Below are positions 47,039 through 56,367 of a stretch of DNA of 64,000 nt, one piece after another (positions within the stretch are counted from its first letter, which is position 1; each line of letters opens with the position of its first letter). The DNA is from Flavobacterium urocaniciphilum (GTDB taxonomy: Bacteria; Bacteroidota; Bacteroidia; Flavobacteriales; Flavobacteriaceae), in contig NZ_FOEI01000006.1 of assembly GCF_900110615.1 (NCBI RefSeq), positions 89,221 through 153,220 on the forward strand, read 5' to 3'. Under the pieces are notes generated by a model. It saw only the letters and a program-made list of their open reading frames with translations. It ran no database searches and was not told the origin of the DNA. The position numbers were made by a program, and so were the translations under genes.

Positions 47039-50000
47039 ATGAAAAAAATTACTTTTTGGCTATTTGCGCTCTTTACGAGTATGCAAATAACTGCACAAGT
47101 AAGTGGATATACATTCACTGAAGGTGCCGGAGCTTATGCAGCCCTAGGAGGAACAAACATTACCGCAACAGGTGATGATGGTACTCAAAACGGATTACCA
47201 ATTGGTTTTACCTTTAAATATGGAGGGGTAGACTTTACAACATTTAGTGTTACAACTAATGGTTGGATTAGATTAGGAGGTAACATTCCAGGGTCTGGTT
47301 GGACAAACGATGCAACAAATTTTGCATCAGCAAATTTCAGACCTTTAATAGCAGCTTTATGGGATGATAACCATAGAAATACTGGTGCTATTACTTATAG
47401 TGTTACTGGTTCTGCACCAAATCAAATCTTAACTGTTGATTATAACGCAGTAAATATTGGAGGAAGTGGGAGCACAAGTGGTACTAACTTAGCAAATTAT
47501 CAAATCAAATTGTATGAAACTACAAATGTAATTGAGTTTCATTATGGAACTTTAGCAACTGCTGGAGCATTAACTGCTACTATAGGATTAAGTGATGTGT
47601 CTGGATACCAATGTGTAACTCCAGGTGCCCCAGGAACTTCTTCAAGTACTGTTCAAAATCATAACATAACTGCAGTTACAAATATTGCAAATAAAATGTA
47701 TCGATTTACACCGCCTTCGTGTTCAGCACCAAGTGGTTTAAACTCATCTGCAGTTACAGCAACTACAGCAACAATTGGTTGGAATCCAGCTACACCTGCT
47801 CCAACTGGTTATGAATATGTGGTGTCGACTACAAATACAACTCCTGCTGGTGCTGGTACAGCAACTACAAATTTATCGGAACCAATTTCTTCTTTATTAC
47901 CACAAACTACATATTATGTATTTGTTAGATCTAATTGTGGTGGAACTTTTAGTTCTTGGAATTCATTTTCATTTATGACTTTATGTGCTCCAATTAGTGC
48001 ATTTCCACATTTAGAGCCATTTAATACATTTTTACCAAATACATGTTGGATGAACGGTTTAAATGGAGATACTACTGCTGGTCCAGCTTCGTTTGCAGCT
48101 TCAGGTTGGGGAGCAGATGGATTAGCTAATAATGGTGCTACAGGTGCTATTAGAAATAATATTTATACAACTGGTGCTAATGATTGGGTTATTTCACCAG
48201 AATTTTCTATTCCAGCAACTGGATATGAATTAAAATTTGATGCAGCTGCTGTACAATGGAATGGTACAAATGCACCTACAACTCCATGGGAATCTGATGA
48301 TTTTATTGAAGTTTTAGTTTCTTCTACTGGTACAACTAACTGGACAGTTTTACATACTTATAACGATACAAATCAACCAGGAATTACTGCAACTCCTTTA
48401 ACTTTAGACTTAGATGCTTATTCAGGTCAAACAGTTCGTTTTGCATTCAGAGCAGTAGAAGGTGCTACAGATGGAGGAGCAGATATTGATTTTTCAATTG
48501 ATAATTTTGAAGTTCGTTTATCTCCAACTTGTCCTGATTTAATGGGCTTAACTGTTGGTATTGTTACAGCAACAACAGTTGAATATTCTTGGAATGATAT
48601 GTCAAGTGGAGGAGCTACAGGTTACGAATATGCAGTTACAACTTCTGCAACACCACCAGCTTCTGGTACTGCTATTGCTACAATTTTTAATACAACTTCA
48701 AGTTTAACACCTCAAACGGTTTATTATTTACATGTTCGCGCTGCTTGTTCTGGAAGTACTTTTGGAAATTGGTCTACAACTACTTTTACAACAGGTTGTG
48801 CTGCAATTACAGCATTACCTCATTTAGAGCCTTTTAATACATTTTTACCAAATGCTTGTTGGATGAATGGTGTTAACGGTGATTTAACAGCTGGACCTGC
48901 TGCATTTACAGCATCTGGTTGGGGAGCAGATGGATTAGCAAATAATGGTACTACTGGGGCTATTAGAAATAATATTTTTATGACTGGTGCTAATGATTGG
49001 GTTATTTCACCAGAATTTTCTATTCCAACAACTGGATATGAATTAAAATTTGATGCAGCTGCTGTACAATATAATGGAACTGGAGTGCCTACAACTCCAT
49101 GGGAATCTGATGATTTTATTGAAGTTTTAGTTTCTTCTACTGGTACAGATAACTGGATAGTATTACATACTTATAACGATACAAATCAACCAGGTATTAC
49201 TGCAACTCCTTTAGCTTTAGATTTAGATGCTTATTCTGGTCAAACAGTTCGTTTTGCATTTAGAGCAGTAGAAGGTGCAACTGATGGTGCAGCTGATATT
49301 GATTTCTCAATTGATAATTTTGAAGTTCGTTTATCTCCAACTTGTCCTGATTTAATGGGATTAACTGTTGGAACTGTTACTGCAACAACAGTTGATTATT
49401 CTTGGAATGACATGTCTGGTGGAGGTGCAATTGGATATGAATATGCAATAACAACTTCTGCAACACCACCTGCATCAGGTACTGCAATTTCAGCTATTTT
49501 TAATTCTACTTCAAGTTTAAATCCTCAAACGGTTTATTATTTACATGTACGTTCAACATGTTCAGGAAGTACTTATGGTAACTGGTCTACAACTACATTT
49601 ACAACTTTATGTGCTCCTGTAGCTTCATTACCATGGATTGAAAATTTTGATTCAGTAACAACTCCTGCTATTCCACAATGTTGGTTAGAAGAAAATGGTG
49701 GTTATGAGACTTCAAATGGTACAACATATAACACACCACATTCGGGTGCTAATTATTTAAGAGATGCTTGGTCTGCAACTAATGAATTTATGTGGACACC
49801 TGGTTTCGATTTAGTTGCCGGAACTTCATATGATTTTTCATCTTGGATTCAAGGTGATGGTGATGATACTTGGAGAGTTGATTTCTTTGTAAACTCTTCA
49901 CAAAGTTCAACAGGAGCTACTCAATTAGGTGCTCAATATGTTGTTCCTGGAACAGGTACTATTGCTATTCAGCCTTATGCACAAGTTACAAGATCATTCG

Positions 50001-51073
50001 TGCCTTCTACATCTGGAACATATTACTTCGCATTTAGAGTAAATGAACCATCAGGTGGTCCTTGGTATGTTGCTTTTGACGATGTTGAAGTGAAATTATC
50101 TCCAACATTACCTCCAGCTTGTGCCTCTAACTTAGTTGCTACACCAAATGCTTGTGGTAACTTTGCAAATAATTTAACTTGGGATGCTACTGCTTCAGCT
50201 AATGGTTATTATGTTTCTGTTGGAACTACTCCAGGTGGAACTGATGTTGCAAATGCTGTTAACGTTGGAACAAATTCATACTCATTCAGTGGAACTGTTT
50301 CTACAACTTATTACTGGAAAGTTGTTCCTTATAATGGAGCAGGTTCTGCAACTGGTTGTACGGAACAATCATTTACTACTTCTGCTACAGGATGTTACTG
50401 TCCTTCTGTGCCAACTTCTAATGATGGTACAGGTATTACTTCAGCTGTAGTTGGTGCAACTACAAACCCAATTGCTGATGTTACTTATGTTGACTTAACT
50501 GCTGTTCCAGAAATGGTTGCACAAGGTGCAAATACAAATGTTCAATTAACATTTAGTACTGGTTATACTTATGATATCAATATCTGGATTGATTTTAATA
50601 ACGATTTTGATTTTGATGATGCAGGTGAATTAGTAAAAACAGGTATTGCATGTACTGCTGTACAACCAAATACAGTTGATGCTTCATTTACTATGCCATT
50701 AACTGCACCAACTGGTCCTCATAGAATGAGAATTGGTACAGCTGATGATGGTCAAGTACCACCAAATCCTTGTTATGGAGGAGCTTATGGAGTTACATTA
50801 GATTTCGTTGTTGATACTGTTTTAGGTTCATCTTCATTTAATGCATCTAACTTTGTAGCGTATCCAAATCCAGTTAAAGATATCTTAAACTTATCGTATA
50901 GTTCAACTATTAATAATGTAAGAGTAGTTAACTTATTAGGTCAAGAAGTATTAAAATCTAATTATAATGCTAATGATGTTCAAGTTAATTTATCAAGTTT
51001 ATCAGCTGGAACATACATTGTGAATATTACAGTTGAAGATACTGTACACTCAATAAAAGTTATTAAGGAATAA
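47039..51073 (+). CDS. T9SS-secreted modular surface protein (adhesin-like), copy 3
   Basis: 1344 aa from the ATG at 47039. Signal peptide MKKITFWLFALFTSMQITAQ; a different N-domain (about 20-225: GYTFTEGAGAYAALGG, VTTNGWIRLGG, IAALWDDNHRNTGAI); Fn3; two jelly-roll+Fn3 modules of exactly 813 bp each; a variant jelly-roll (PWIENFDSVTTPAIPQCWLEE ... WRVDFFVNSSQ ... WYVAFDDVEVKLS, split here); an Fn3-like domain (ACASNLVATPNACGN); a GEVED-type domain (IWIDFNNDFDFDDAGELV ... GPHRMRIGTADDG); and a T9SS sorting domain (FVAYPNPVKDILNLSYSS ... IKVIKE). The sorting domain is nearly identical to that of copy 2. Confidence 0.88.
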   Translation: MKKITFWLFALFTSMQITAQVSGYTFTEGAGAYAALGGTNITATGDDGTQNGLPIGFTFKYGGVDFTTFSVTTNGWIRLGGNIPGSGWTNDATNFASANFRPLIAALWDDNHRNTGAITYSVTGSAPNQILTVDYNAVNIGGSGSTSGTNLANYQIKLYETTNVIEFHYGTLATAGALTATIGLSDVSGYQCVTPGAPGTSSSTVQNHNITAVTNIANKMYRFTPPSCSAPSGLNSSAVTATTATIGWNPATPAPTGYEYVVSTTNTTPAGAGTATTNLSEPISSLLPQTTYYVFVRSNCGGTFSSWNSFSFMTLCAPISAFPHLEPFNTFLPNTCWMNGLNGDTTAGPASFAASGWGADGLANNGATGAIRNNIYTTGANDWVISPEFSIPATGYELKFDAAAVQWNGTNAPTTPWESDDFIEVLVSSTGTTNWTVLHTYNDTNQPGITATPLTLDLDAYSGQTVRFAFRAVEGATDGGADIDFSIDNFEVRLSPTCPDLMGLTVGIVTATTVEYSWNDMSSGGATGYEYAVTTSATPPASGTAIATIFNTTSSLTPQTVYYLHVRAACSGSTFGNWSTTTFTTGCAAITALPHLEPFNTFLPNACWMNGVNGDLTAGPAAFTASGWGADGLANNGTTGAIRNNIFMTGANDWVISPEFSIPTTGYELKFDAAAVQYNGTGVPTTPWESDDFIEVLVSSTGTDNWIVLHTYNDTNQPGITATPLALDLDAYSGQTVRFAFRAVEGATDGAADIDFSIDNFEVRLSPTCPDLMGLTVGTVTATTVDYSWNDMSGGGAIGYEYAITTSATPPASGTAISAIFNSTSSLNPQTVYYLHVRSTCSGSTYGNWSTTTFTTLCAPVASLPWIENFDSVTTPAIPQCWLEENGGYETSNGTTYNTPHSGANYLRDAWSATNEFMWTPGFDLVAGTSYDFSSWIQGDGDDTWRVDFFVNSSQSSTGATQLGAQYVVPGTGTIAIQPYAQVTRSFVPSTSGTYYFAFRVNEPSGGPWYVAFDDVEVKLSPTLPPACASNLVATPNACGNFANNLTWDATASANGYYVSVGTTPGGTDVANAVNVGTNSYSFSGTVSTTYYWKVVPYNGAGSATGCTEQSFTTSATGCYCPSVPTSNDGTGITSAVVGATTNPIADVTYVDLTAVPEMVAQGANTNVQLTFSTGYTYDINIWIDFNNDFDFDDAGELVKTGIACTAVQPNTVDASFTMPLTAPTGPHRMRIGTADDGQVPPNPCYGGAYGVTLDFVVDTVLGSSSFNASNFVAYPNPVKDILNLSYSSTINNVRVVNLLGQEVLKSNYNANDVQVNLSSLSAGTYIVNITVEDTVHSIKVIKE
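47984..49609 (+). repeat. Two tandem 813-bp in-gene modules
   Basis: 47984-48796 and 48797-49609, with equal lengths and near-identical sequence (both encode SGWGADGLANNG, GANDWVISPEFSIP, TPWESDDFIEVLVSSTGT, DTNQPGITATPL and LDAYSGQTVRFAFRAVEGAT). This is the youngest-looking duplication of the three genes. Confidence 0.9.
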
Positions 51074-51094
51074 TTTCTTATTAAATATTTTACT

Positions 51095-51123
51095 AAAGTC
51101 CCGAGAAATCGGGACTTTTTTGT
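51095..51123 (+). terminator. Terminator of adhesin copy 3
   Basis: Hairpin AAGTCCCGA-GAAA-TCGGGACTTTTTTG. Confidence 0.9.
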
Positions 51124-51125
51124 TT

Positions 51126-51133
51126 TATCTTTG
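51126..51133 (+). promoter_or_regulatory. -7 box of the glycosyltransferase-coaE unit
   Basis: TATCTTTG, perfect TAnnTTTG, 17 bp before the ATG. The expected -33 position lies within the preceding terminator hairpin. Confidence 0.6.
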
Positions 51134-51150
51134 TTGTAAATTAAGTTAAT

Positions 51151-52146
51151 ATGTATTTTTCATTAATCATACCTATATATAATAGACCAGAAGAAATTGA
51201 CGAATTATTAGAAAGTTTAACTAAACAAACCTATTCTAATGATTATGAAATTGTAATCATTGAAGATGGATCTACAATTACATGTAAGCATATTATTGAA
51301 AAATATTCTCAATTAAATGTTAGTTATTATTTCAAACCTAATTCTGGACCGGGTGATTCAAGAAATTACGGAATGAGAGTAGCTAAAGGTGATTATTTCA
51401 TCATTTTAGATTCAGATTGTATTATTCCTCCAATGTATCTACAAACAGTTCATGAAGAATTGACAAAAGAATATGTAGATTGTTTTGGTGGACCAGATGC
51501 AGCTTTGGATTCATTTTCAAATATTCAAAAAGCTATCAACTTTACCATGACTTCTTTTCTAACCACAGGTGGAATTAGAGGCGGAAGTGAAAAAATAGGA
51601 AAATTTCAGCCTAGAAGTTTTAATATGGGATTGTCTAAAAAAGCTTTTGAAGATTCTAATGGATTTGGAAATATTCATCCAGGTGAAGATCCAGATTTAT
51701 CCATTAGACTTTGGAAATTAGGATACAAAACAAAATTAATTTCAAATGCTTTTGTTTATCATAAAAGAAGAATAGATTGGAATAAATTCTACATTCAAGT
51801 TAATAAATTTGGATTAGCAAGACCTATTTTAAATTCATGGTATCCAGAATATGCAAAAATTACTTTTTGGTTTCCAACATTGTTTTTACTAGGATTCTTG
51901 TTTTCAGTTTTATGCTTACTAATTAAATTTCCCTATTTTTTTTATGCTTATGTAATTTATTTTGTGTTATTGTTTGTTTCTTCCTTAATTCAAAACAAAT
52001 CTTTAAGTATAGCTTTTTATAGTGTAATTGCAGCGAAAATTCAGTTTTATGGTTATGGAAAAGGATTTTTAAATTCATTTATAAAAGTCCAACTCTTAAA
52101 ACAAAAACCTGAAATGGCATTTCCTAAACTTTTTTTTAGAAAATAA
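51151..52146 (+). CDS. Family 2 glycosyltransferase, membrane-attached
   Basis: A 331-aa GT-A enzyme. N-terminal catalytic domain: MYFSLIIPIYNRPEEIDELL, IVIIEDGST, GPGDSRNYGMRVAKGDYFIILDSDC (metal-binding DSD; seen as NYGMRVAKGDYFIILDSDC) and HPGEDPDLSIRLWKLGYK (ED motif). The C-terminal about 90 residues hold two to three hydrophobic segments (FWFPTLFLLGFLFSVLCLL; FFYAYVIYFVLLFVSSL). Acceptor and sugar are unknown; cell-envelope glycan or lipid glycosylation is likely. It ends 0 bp from the coaE start, so the two are co-transcribed. Confidence 0.88.
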   Translation: MYFSLIIPIYNRPEEIDELLESLTKQTYSNDYEIVIIEDGSTITCKHIIEKYSQLNVSYYFKPNSGPGDSRNYGMRVAKGDYFIILDSDCIIPPMYLQTVHEELTKEYVDCFGGPDAALDSFSNIQKAINFTMTSFLTTGGIRGGSEKIGKFQPRSFNMGLSKKAFEDSNGFGNIHPGEDPDLSIRLWKLGYKTKLISNAFVYHKRRIDWNKFYIQVNKFGLARPILNSWYPEYAKITFWFPTLFLLGFLFSVLCLLIKFPYFFYAYVIYFVLLFVSSLIQNKSLSIAFYSVIAAKIQFYGYGKGFLNSFIKVQLLKQKPEMAFPKLFFRK

Positions 52147-52734
52147 ATGACAAAAATAATTGGACTTACAGGTGGAATTGGTTCTGGGAAAACAACAGTA
52201 GCCAAATATTTTGCTGAAAAAGGCATTCCAGTTTACATTGCTGATGATGAAGCCAAGAAAATAATGGATTCACCCGAAGTGATAAAAGAAGTTCAAGCTA
52301 TTTTTGACGAAAATGTACTTACAAAAAAAGGATTACTCGATCGAAAAAAAATTAGAAATATCGTTTTTCATCATAATGAAAAATTAGAAGCACTCAACAA
52401 AATTGTGCATCCTAAAGTAAAAAAGGATTTTGAAAATTTTGTAAAAGAACATCAAAATGCTCCTTTTATAATTAAAGAAGTAGCCATTTTGTTTGAAACT
52501 AATGGACACAAACTCTGTGATGCAACTATTTTAGTAACAGCACCTTTAGAAACTAGAATTGCAAGGGTTATTGAAAGAGATAACACAACTCGAGAAAAAG
52601 TACTTCAAATAATTAATAATCAACTTTCTGAAGAAGAAAAAGAAAAATTAGCGACTCATATTATCGTAAACGATAATATACAGAATACGTATAAAATGGT
52701 CGATATTTTAATCAAAAATTTGAAAATAAATTGA
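52147..52734 (+). CDS. coaE: Dephospho-CoA kinase
   Basis: Last step of coenzyme A synthesis. 195 aa with P-loop GLTGGIGSGKTT (Lys15), IPVYIADDEAKKIM, LNKIVHPKV, the KEVAILFETNGHKLCDATILVTAPLETRIARVIERD region (seen as EVAILFETNG and RIARVIERD) and HIIVNDN near the C-terminus. The start codon directly follows the glycosyltransferase stop. Confidence 0.95.
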   Translation: MTKIIGLTGGIGSGKTTVAKYFAEKGIPVYIADDEAKKIMDSPEVIKEVQAIFDENVLTKKGLLDRKKIRNIVFHHNEKLEALNKIVHPKVKKDFENFVKEHQNAPFIIKEVAILFETNGHKLCDATILVTAPLETRIARVIERDNTTREKVLQIINNQLSEEEKEKLATHIIVNDNIQNTYKMVDILIKNLKIN

Positions 52735-52764
52735 ATTTTAACAATTTTGTTAATATTTGGTTAA

Positions 52765-52799
52765 TTGTTTTAACATTTCCTTGTAACCTCTTAACTTTG
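52765..52799 (+). promoter_or_regulatory. Promoter of the sensor kinase-regulator pair
   Basis: TTG (52765-52767), 24 bases, then TAACTTTG (52792-52799). The ATG is only 5 bp past the -7 box, so the transcript may be leaderless or nearly so. Confidence 0.55.
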
Positions 52800-52804
52800 T
52801 ATAA

Positions 52805-54388
52805 ATGAATAAAACGAGGTTTAGAATATTAGTTCTTTTAATGAGTATTTCACTCATAGGAATTATTTTAGTACAGCTATATTGGATCAATAGTTCCTTC
52901 CAAAAAAATGATGAACAATTCAGACATCATGCTTTAGTGGTATTGAATAATGTTTCTCAAAAACTGAACGACAAAGAAATGGTCGATTTTTATACTTCAG
53001 TAAAAAAATTCAGAGACAGTACGGGTAGAGAACCTAAAAAAGAACAATTAAAAAAGCTTTTTTATTACGAGAAAGATTCGAATACAAAAGAAATATTAAT
53101 ATATACAAACACTATAGTTCCTGAAGATTTTGGTTTAAGCGCTTCGTTCTTTGATAAAAATGCAGGAAAAATCAATATTAAAGATTATTCAGCAAATAGA
53201 AAAACAGAAATTTATAAAGATAATTCGTTAGATGGTAGTGGTTTAACTACTAATTCTCAACCAAGTGTTTCGATACAAAAATCGGGAATGCTAGAAATTT
53301 TAGATAGAGTACAATTCGAATTATTATATAAAGATGTTTTATTAAACCGACCAATTCAGAGTAGAATTTCTTCAAAATTGGTTAATGATGTTTTAAATTT
53401 TGAATTGTATAAATCAGAATTAAAAACGCCTTATGAATTTGCTGTTTACAAAAATGGTTTAGCTACAAAAATTAAATCGGAAGAATTTAGATACGATAAA
53501 AACACTACGTATAGTGTACCAATTTTATTAGATGCCGATGGAAAAACCGACTATAAACTATTATTAAGGTTTCCAAATAAAGCAAAATTCGTATTTTCTT
53601 CGATGTTGCCAATGACTATTTTATCGCTTTTGTTTGTCGTAATTATTTTAGTTACCTATACAAGCGCATTAAAACAATTAATCATGCAAAAACAAATTTC
53701 TGAAATTAAAACAGATTTCATAAATAACATGACGCATGAGTTTAAAACACCAATTGCAACTATAAATTTAGCTTTAGATGCGATTAAAAATCCGAAAATT
53801 ATAGAAGATAGAGATAAAGTTCAAAAATATCTTCAAATGATTAAGGATGAAAATAAAAGAATGCATGCTCAAGTAGAAAACGTTCTTAGAATTTCAAAAT
53901 TAGAGAAAAACGAACTGGATATTAAGAAAGAACCAGCTAATGTAGAAGATTTCATTGAAGATGCTATTGAACACGTTAGTTTGATTTTAGAAGATAGAGA
54001 AGGGGAGATTTATACTCATTTTAACGCCACAAGAAATACAGTATTATTGAATGATGTACATTTTACTAATGTATTAGTCAATATTTTAGATAATGCCATG
54101 AAGTATTCTGTAGACAGACCAATTATTAATGTTTATACAGAAAATATAAAAGATTTTATTGTTATAAAAGTGGAAGACAACGGAATAGGTATGTCTAAAG
54201 CTGCTCAGAAAAAAGTTTTTGACAAATTTTTTAGAGAACATACCGGCGATTTGCATAACGTAAAAGGTCATGGTTTAGGTTTAGCTTACGTAAAACAAAT
54301 TGTAGATGATCATAACGGACATGTGTTTGTTGAAAGTGAAAAAGGAAAAGGAAGTACATTTATTATAAAATTGCCATTAATTAATTAA
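52805..54388 (+). CDS. Sensor histidine kinase
   Basis: A 527-aa membrane kinase. TM1 about 8-28 (ILVLLMSISLIGIILVQLYW), a periplasmic sensor region of about 230 residues, TM2 about 265-285 (MTILSLLFVVIILVTYTSAL), HisKA with phospho-accepting His311 in NMTHEFKTPIATI, and a HATPase domain with NVLVNILDNAMKYSVD (N box), VEDNGIGMSKAAQ (G1), FFREHTGDLHNVKGHGLGLAYVKQIV (as GHGLGLAYVKQIV, G2) and GKGSTFIIKLP. Partner regulator follows after 3 bp. The signal is unknown; this kinase-regulator type is common in Bacteroidota (RprXY-like). Confidence 0.93.
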   Translation: MNKTRFRILVLLMSISLIGIILVQLYWINSSFQKNDEQFRHHALVVLNNVSQKLNDKEMVDFYTSVKKFRDSTGREPKKEQLKKLFYYEKDSNTKEILIYTNTIVPEDFGLSASFFDKNAGKINIKDYSANRKTEIYKDNSLDGSGLTTNSQPSVSIQKSGMLEILDRVQFELLYKDVLLNRPIQSRISSKLVNDVLNFELYKSELKTPYEFAVYKNGLATKIKSEEFRYDKNTTYSVPILLDADGKTDYKLLLRFPNKAKFVFSSMLPMTILSLLFVVIILVTYTSALKQLIMQKQISEIKTDFINNMTHEFKTPIATINLALDAIKNPKIIEDRDKVQKYLQMIKDENKRMHAQVENVLRISKLEKNELDIKKEPANVEDFIEDAIEHVSLILEDREGEIYTHFNATRNTVLLNDVHFTNVLVNILDNAMKYSVDRPIINVYTENIKDFIVIKVEDNGIGMSKAAQKKVFDKFFREHTGDLHNVKGHGLGLAYVKQIVDDHNGHVFVESEKGKGSTFIIKLPLIN

Positions 54389-54391
54389 GAT

Positions 54392-55090
54392 ATGGAAGCA
54401 AAAAAAATATTATTAGTAGAAGATGATCCAAATTTTGGATCTGTTTTGAGAGATTATTTATCATTGAATGATTTTGAGGTAACATTAGCTAAAAACGGAA
54501 TGGAAGGTTTTGAAAAATTCAAAAAAGGAACTTTTGATTTATGTATTTTAGATGTTATGATGCCGTATAAAGATGGATATACATTAGCAAGAGAAATTAG
54601 AGAGAAAAACGCAGAAGTGCCTATCATTTTCTTAACGGCTAAAACGTTGAAAGAAGATGTGTTAAAAGGATATAAAGTAGGAGCAGATGATTATTTAAAC
54701 AAACCATTTGATTCGGAAGTTTTATTAATGAAAATTAAAGCAATTATTCAAAGAAAAGCTTCAGAAACAAAACCAGATTCTACTGTTTTCGAATTCAATA
54801 TTGGTAAATTCCATTTAAATTCTAAGTTAAGATTTTTAACTTTCGAAAAAGAGGAGCCAATTAAATTATCTCCTAAAGAATCTGAATTATTAAAAATGTT
54901 AGCGTTACATGAAAATGATTTAATGCCAAGAGAATTAGCGTTAACAAAAATTTGGAGAGACGACAATTATTTTACATCTAGAAGTATGGATGTTTACATT
55001 GCAAAATTGCGTAAATATTTAAAACAAGACGAACGTGTAGAAATTTTAAACATACACGGTGAAGGATTTAGATTAGTAATTAATCAATAA
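54392..55090 (+). CDS. OmpR/PhoB-family response regulator
   Basis: 232 aa. Receiver domain: LVEDDPNFGSVLRDYL, phospho-acceptor Asp54 in LCILDVMMPYKDG, FLTAKT, GADDYLNKPFDSEVL. C-terminal winged helix: FEFNIGKFHLNSKLR, IKLSPKESELLKMLALHEND, and RSMDVYIAKLRKYLKQDERVEILNIHGEGFRL (as SRSMDVYIAKLRKYL, then GEGFRL). It pairs with the upstream kinase and is followed by a strong terminator. Confidence 0.95.
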   Translation: MEAKKILLVEDDPNFGSVLRDYLSLNDFEVTLAKNGMEGFEKFKKGTFDLCILDVMMPYKDGYTLAREIREKNAEVPIIFLTAKTLKEDVLKGYKVGADDYLNKPFDSEVLLMKIKAIIQRKASETKPDSTVFEFNIGKFHLNSKLRFLTFEKEEPIKLSPKESELLKMLALHENDLMPRELALTKIWRDDNYFTSRSMDVYIAKLRKYLKQDERVEILNIHGEGFRLVINQ

Positions 55091-55091
55091 T

Positions 55092-55120
55092 AAAAAAGGA
55101 GCTTAAAGCTCCTTTTTTTA
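55092..55120 (+). terminator. Terminator of the two-component operon
   Basis: Hairpin AAAAAAGGAGCTTAAAGCTCCTTTTTTT. Confidence 0.9.
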
Positions 55121-55234
55121 GTTATTTTCCTATGTTTTAGTCCGTCAAATACAAAAAACTGCGTTCTACAACAAATTTTTCTTTCTTATAAGTTTAGTTT
55201 ATAATTTTATATCACTATAAAAAAATGAAAACTT

Positions 55235-55366
55235 ATGAAAGAGGATTTACAATTTCTAAAGAATAAATCACCATTCGTTTTTACCAAAAAAGGATTTGTT
55301 TTCGTGATTTTAATTATAGCAATTATAATTTGTTTTATTCTTAATGCGTTATTATTAGTTTTTTAA
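55235..55366 (+). CDS. Putative 43-aa single-span membrane peptide
   Basis: An ATG at 55235 opens 43 codons: a charged N-terminus (MKEDLQFLKNKSPFVFTKKG) followed by one transmembrane helix (FVFVILIIAIIICFILNALLLVF, about 23 residues) to the stop. Positive charge before the helix predicts N-in, C-out. It occupies an otherwise empty 320-bp gap between a terminator and the convergent rlmF. No homologue recognised; small size and lack of a clear promoter leave it uncertain. Confidence 0.45.
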   Translation: MKEDLQFLKNKSPFVFTKKGFVFVILIIAIIICFILNALLLVF

Positions 55367-55411
55367 TTAATAAACTTCAACTGCATTTTTACAATTGTTT
55401 ACTTTGCTTAA

Positions 55412-56326
55412 TTAAAAATGCCAACAAATAATCTGTGTCGATTTATTACCGTTTGCCAAATGTAAGGTTGTACTGTTGGTTACACCAACTTTCTTTAAGT
55501 GCTTGTATAAGGGTTTTAAATTTGCCTTTTTTGAAACGATGGAACTAAACCATTTACATTGATGTTTAAAATGAACACTTTCGTAAATCATGTTTCGGAT
55601 GAAAGCTAATTCGCCGCCTTCACACCATAATTCATTATTCTGACCGCTAAAATTTAAAACGGGTTTGTCTGTTACTTTTCCACCTAAGTTTTTAATTTTT
55701 CGCTTCGAACCTTCATTGGCTTCTTCTCGAGAAGAATGAAAAGGTGGATTGCACATTACAAAATCAAATCTTTCATCAGAATCTAAAAGATATTTAAAAG
55801 CATTACGTCTGTTATCGTTAAAACGTACCGAAACATGTTCGCTTAGTTTTGGGTTTTTACTGATAATAGTTTTTGCTGAAAGCATCGATTGTTTGTCGAC
55901 TTCCGTTCCAACAAACGACCAACCGTATTCATGATTTCCAATAATAGGGTAGATGCAGTTCGCACCAATACCAACATCTAGTATTCTTACTGATTTTCCA
56001 GTTGGAATTTCTCCATTATTCGTAGTTGCTAATACATCAGCTATATGATGTATGTATTCTGCTCTACCAGGAATAGGCGGACAAAGATTTGTTTTCGGAA
56101 TGTTCCAATATTTTAAGTTGTAAAAATGCATTAATAAAGCTTTGTTTAATGCTTTTACTGCAATTGGATTAGAGAAGTTTATAGTTTTTTCTCCAACCTT
56201 ATTTTTTATAACGTGTAAGTTTAAATCGGGATGTGTTTTTATCAGTTGGTCAAAATCATATTTACCAACATGTTTGTTTCTTGGGTGTAAACCTTCAAAG
56301 TGAAGATTAATTTCGTTGTTTTCCAT
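55412..56326 (-). CDS. rlmF: 23S rRNA (adenine(1618)-N6)-methyltransferase
   Basis: 304 aa. SAM-dependent methylation of A1618 in 23S rRNA. Family start LHPRNKHVGKYDFDQLI, SAM-binding ILDVGIGANCIYPIIG, ATEVD-equivalent FVGTEVDKQS, catalytic FVMCNPPFHSSREEA (NPPF) and GGELAFIRNMI. Length typical. It has its own promoter within the end of the paralogue array. Confidence 0.95.
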   Translation of the reverse strand: MENNEINLHFEGLHPRNKHVGKYDFDQLIKTHPDLNLHVIKNKVGEKTINFSNPIAVKALNKALLMHFYNLKYWNIPKTNLCPPIPGRAEYIHHIADVLATTNNGEIPTGKSVRILDVGIGANCIYPIIGNHEYGWSFVGTEVDKQSMLSAKTIISKNPKLSEHVSVRFNDNRRNAFKYLLDSDERFDFVMCNPPFHSSREEANEGSKRKIKNLGGKVTDKPVLNFSGQNNELWCEGGELAFIRNMIYESVHFKHQCKWFSSIVSKKANLKPLYKHLKKVGVTNSTTLHLANGNKSTQIICWHF

Positions 56327-56342
56327 ATGCTATTATAAGCGG

Positions 56343-56350
56343 CAAAGGTA
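56343..56350 (-). promoter_or_regulatory. Promoter -7 box of rlmF
   Basis: On the minus strand TACCTTTG, 16 bp before the rlmF ATG. A TTG lies 14 bases further upstream, at shorter than usual spacing. Confidence 0.6.
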
Positions 56351-56367
56351 CAATTAAAAATATACAA

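Noticed and set aside
43030..49609. CRISPR-like or insertion-sequence repeats in the 43-49 kb region
   Set aside because: The 813-bp repeats are in-frame protein modules within genes, with no transposase.
47775..50450. Leu-rich plus-strand frames inside adhesin copy 3 (47775-47978, 50184-50450)
   Set aside because: Out-of-frame readings of repetitive ACT/GCA/GGT codons; homopolymer-like composition and no start context.
38355..51073. Recently acquired genomic island containing the adhesin genes
   Set aside because: No integrase, tRNA site or flanking repeats; base composition is in line with the rest apart from the Thr/Ser/Gly-rich coding bias.
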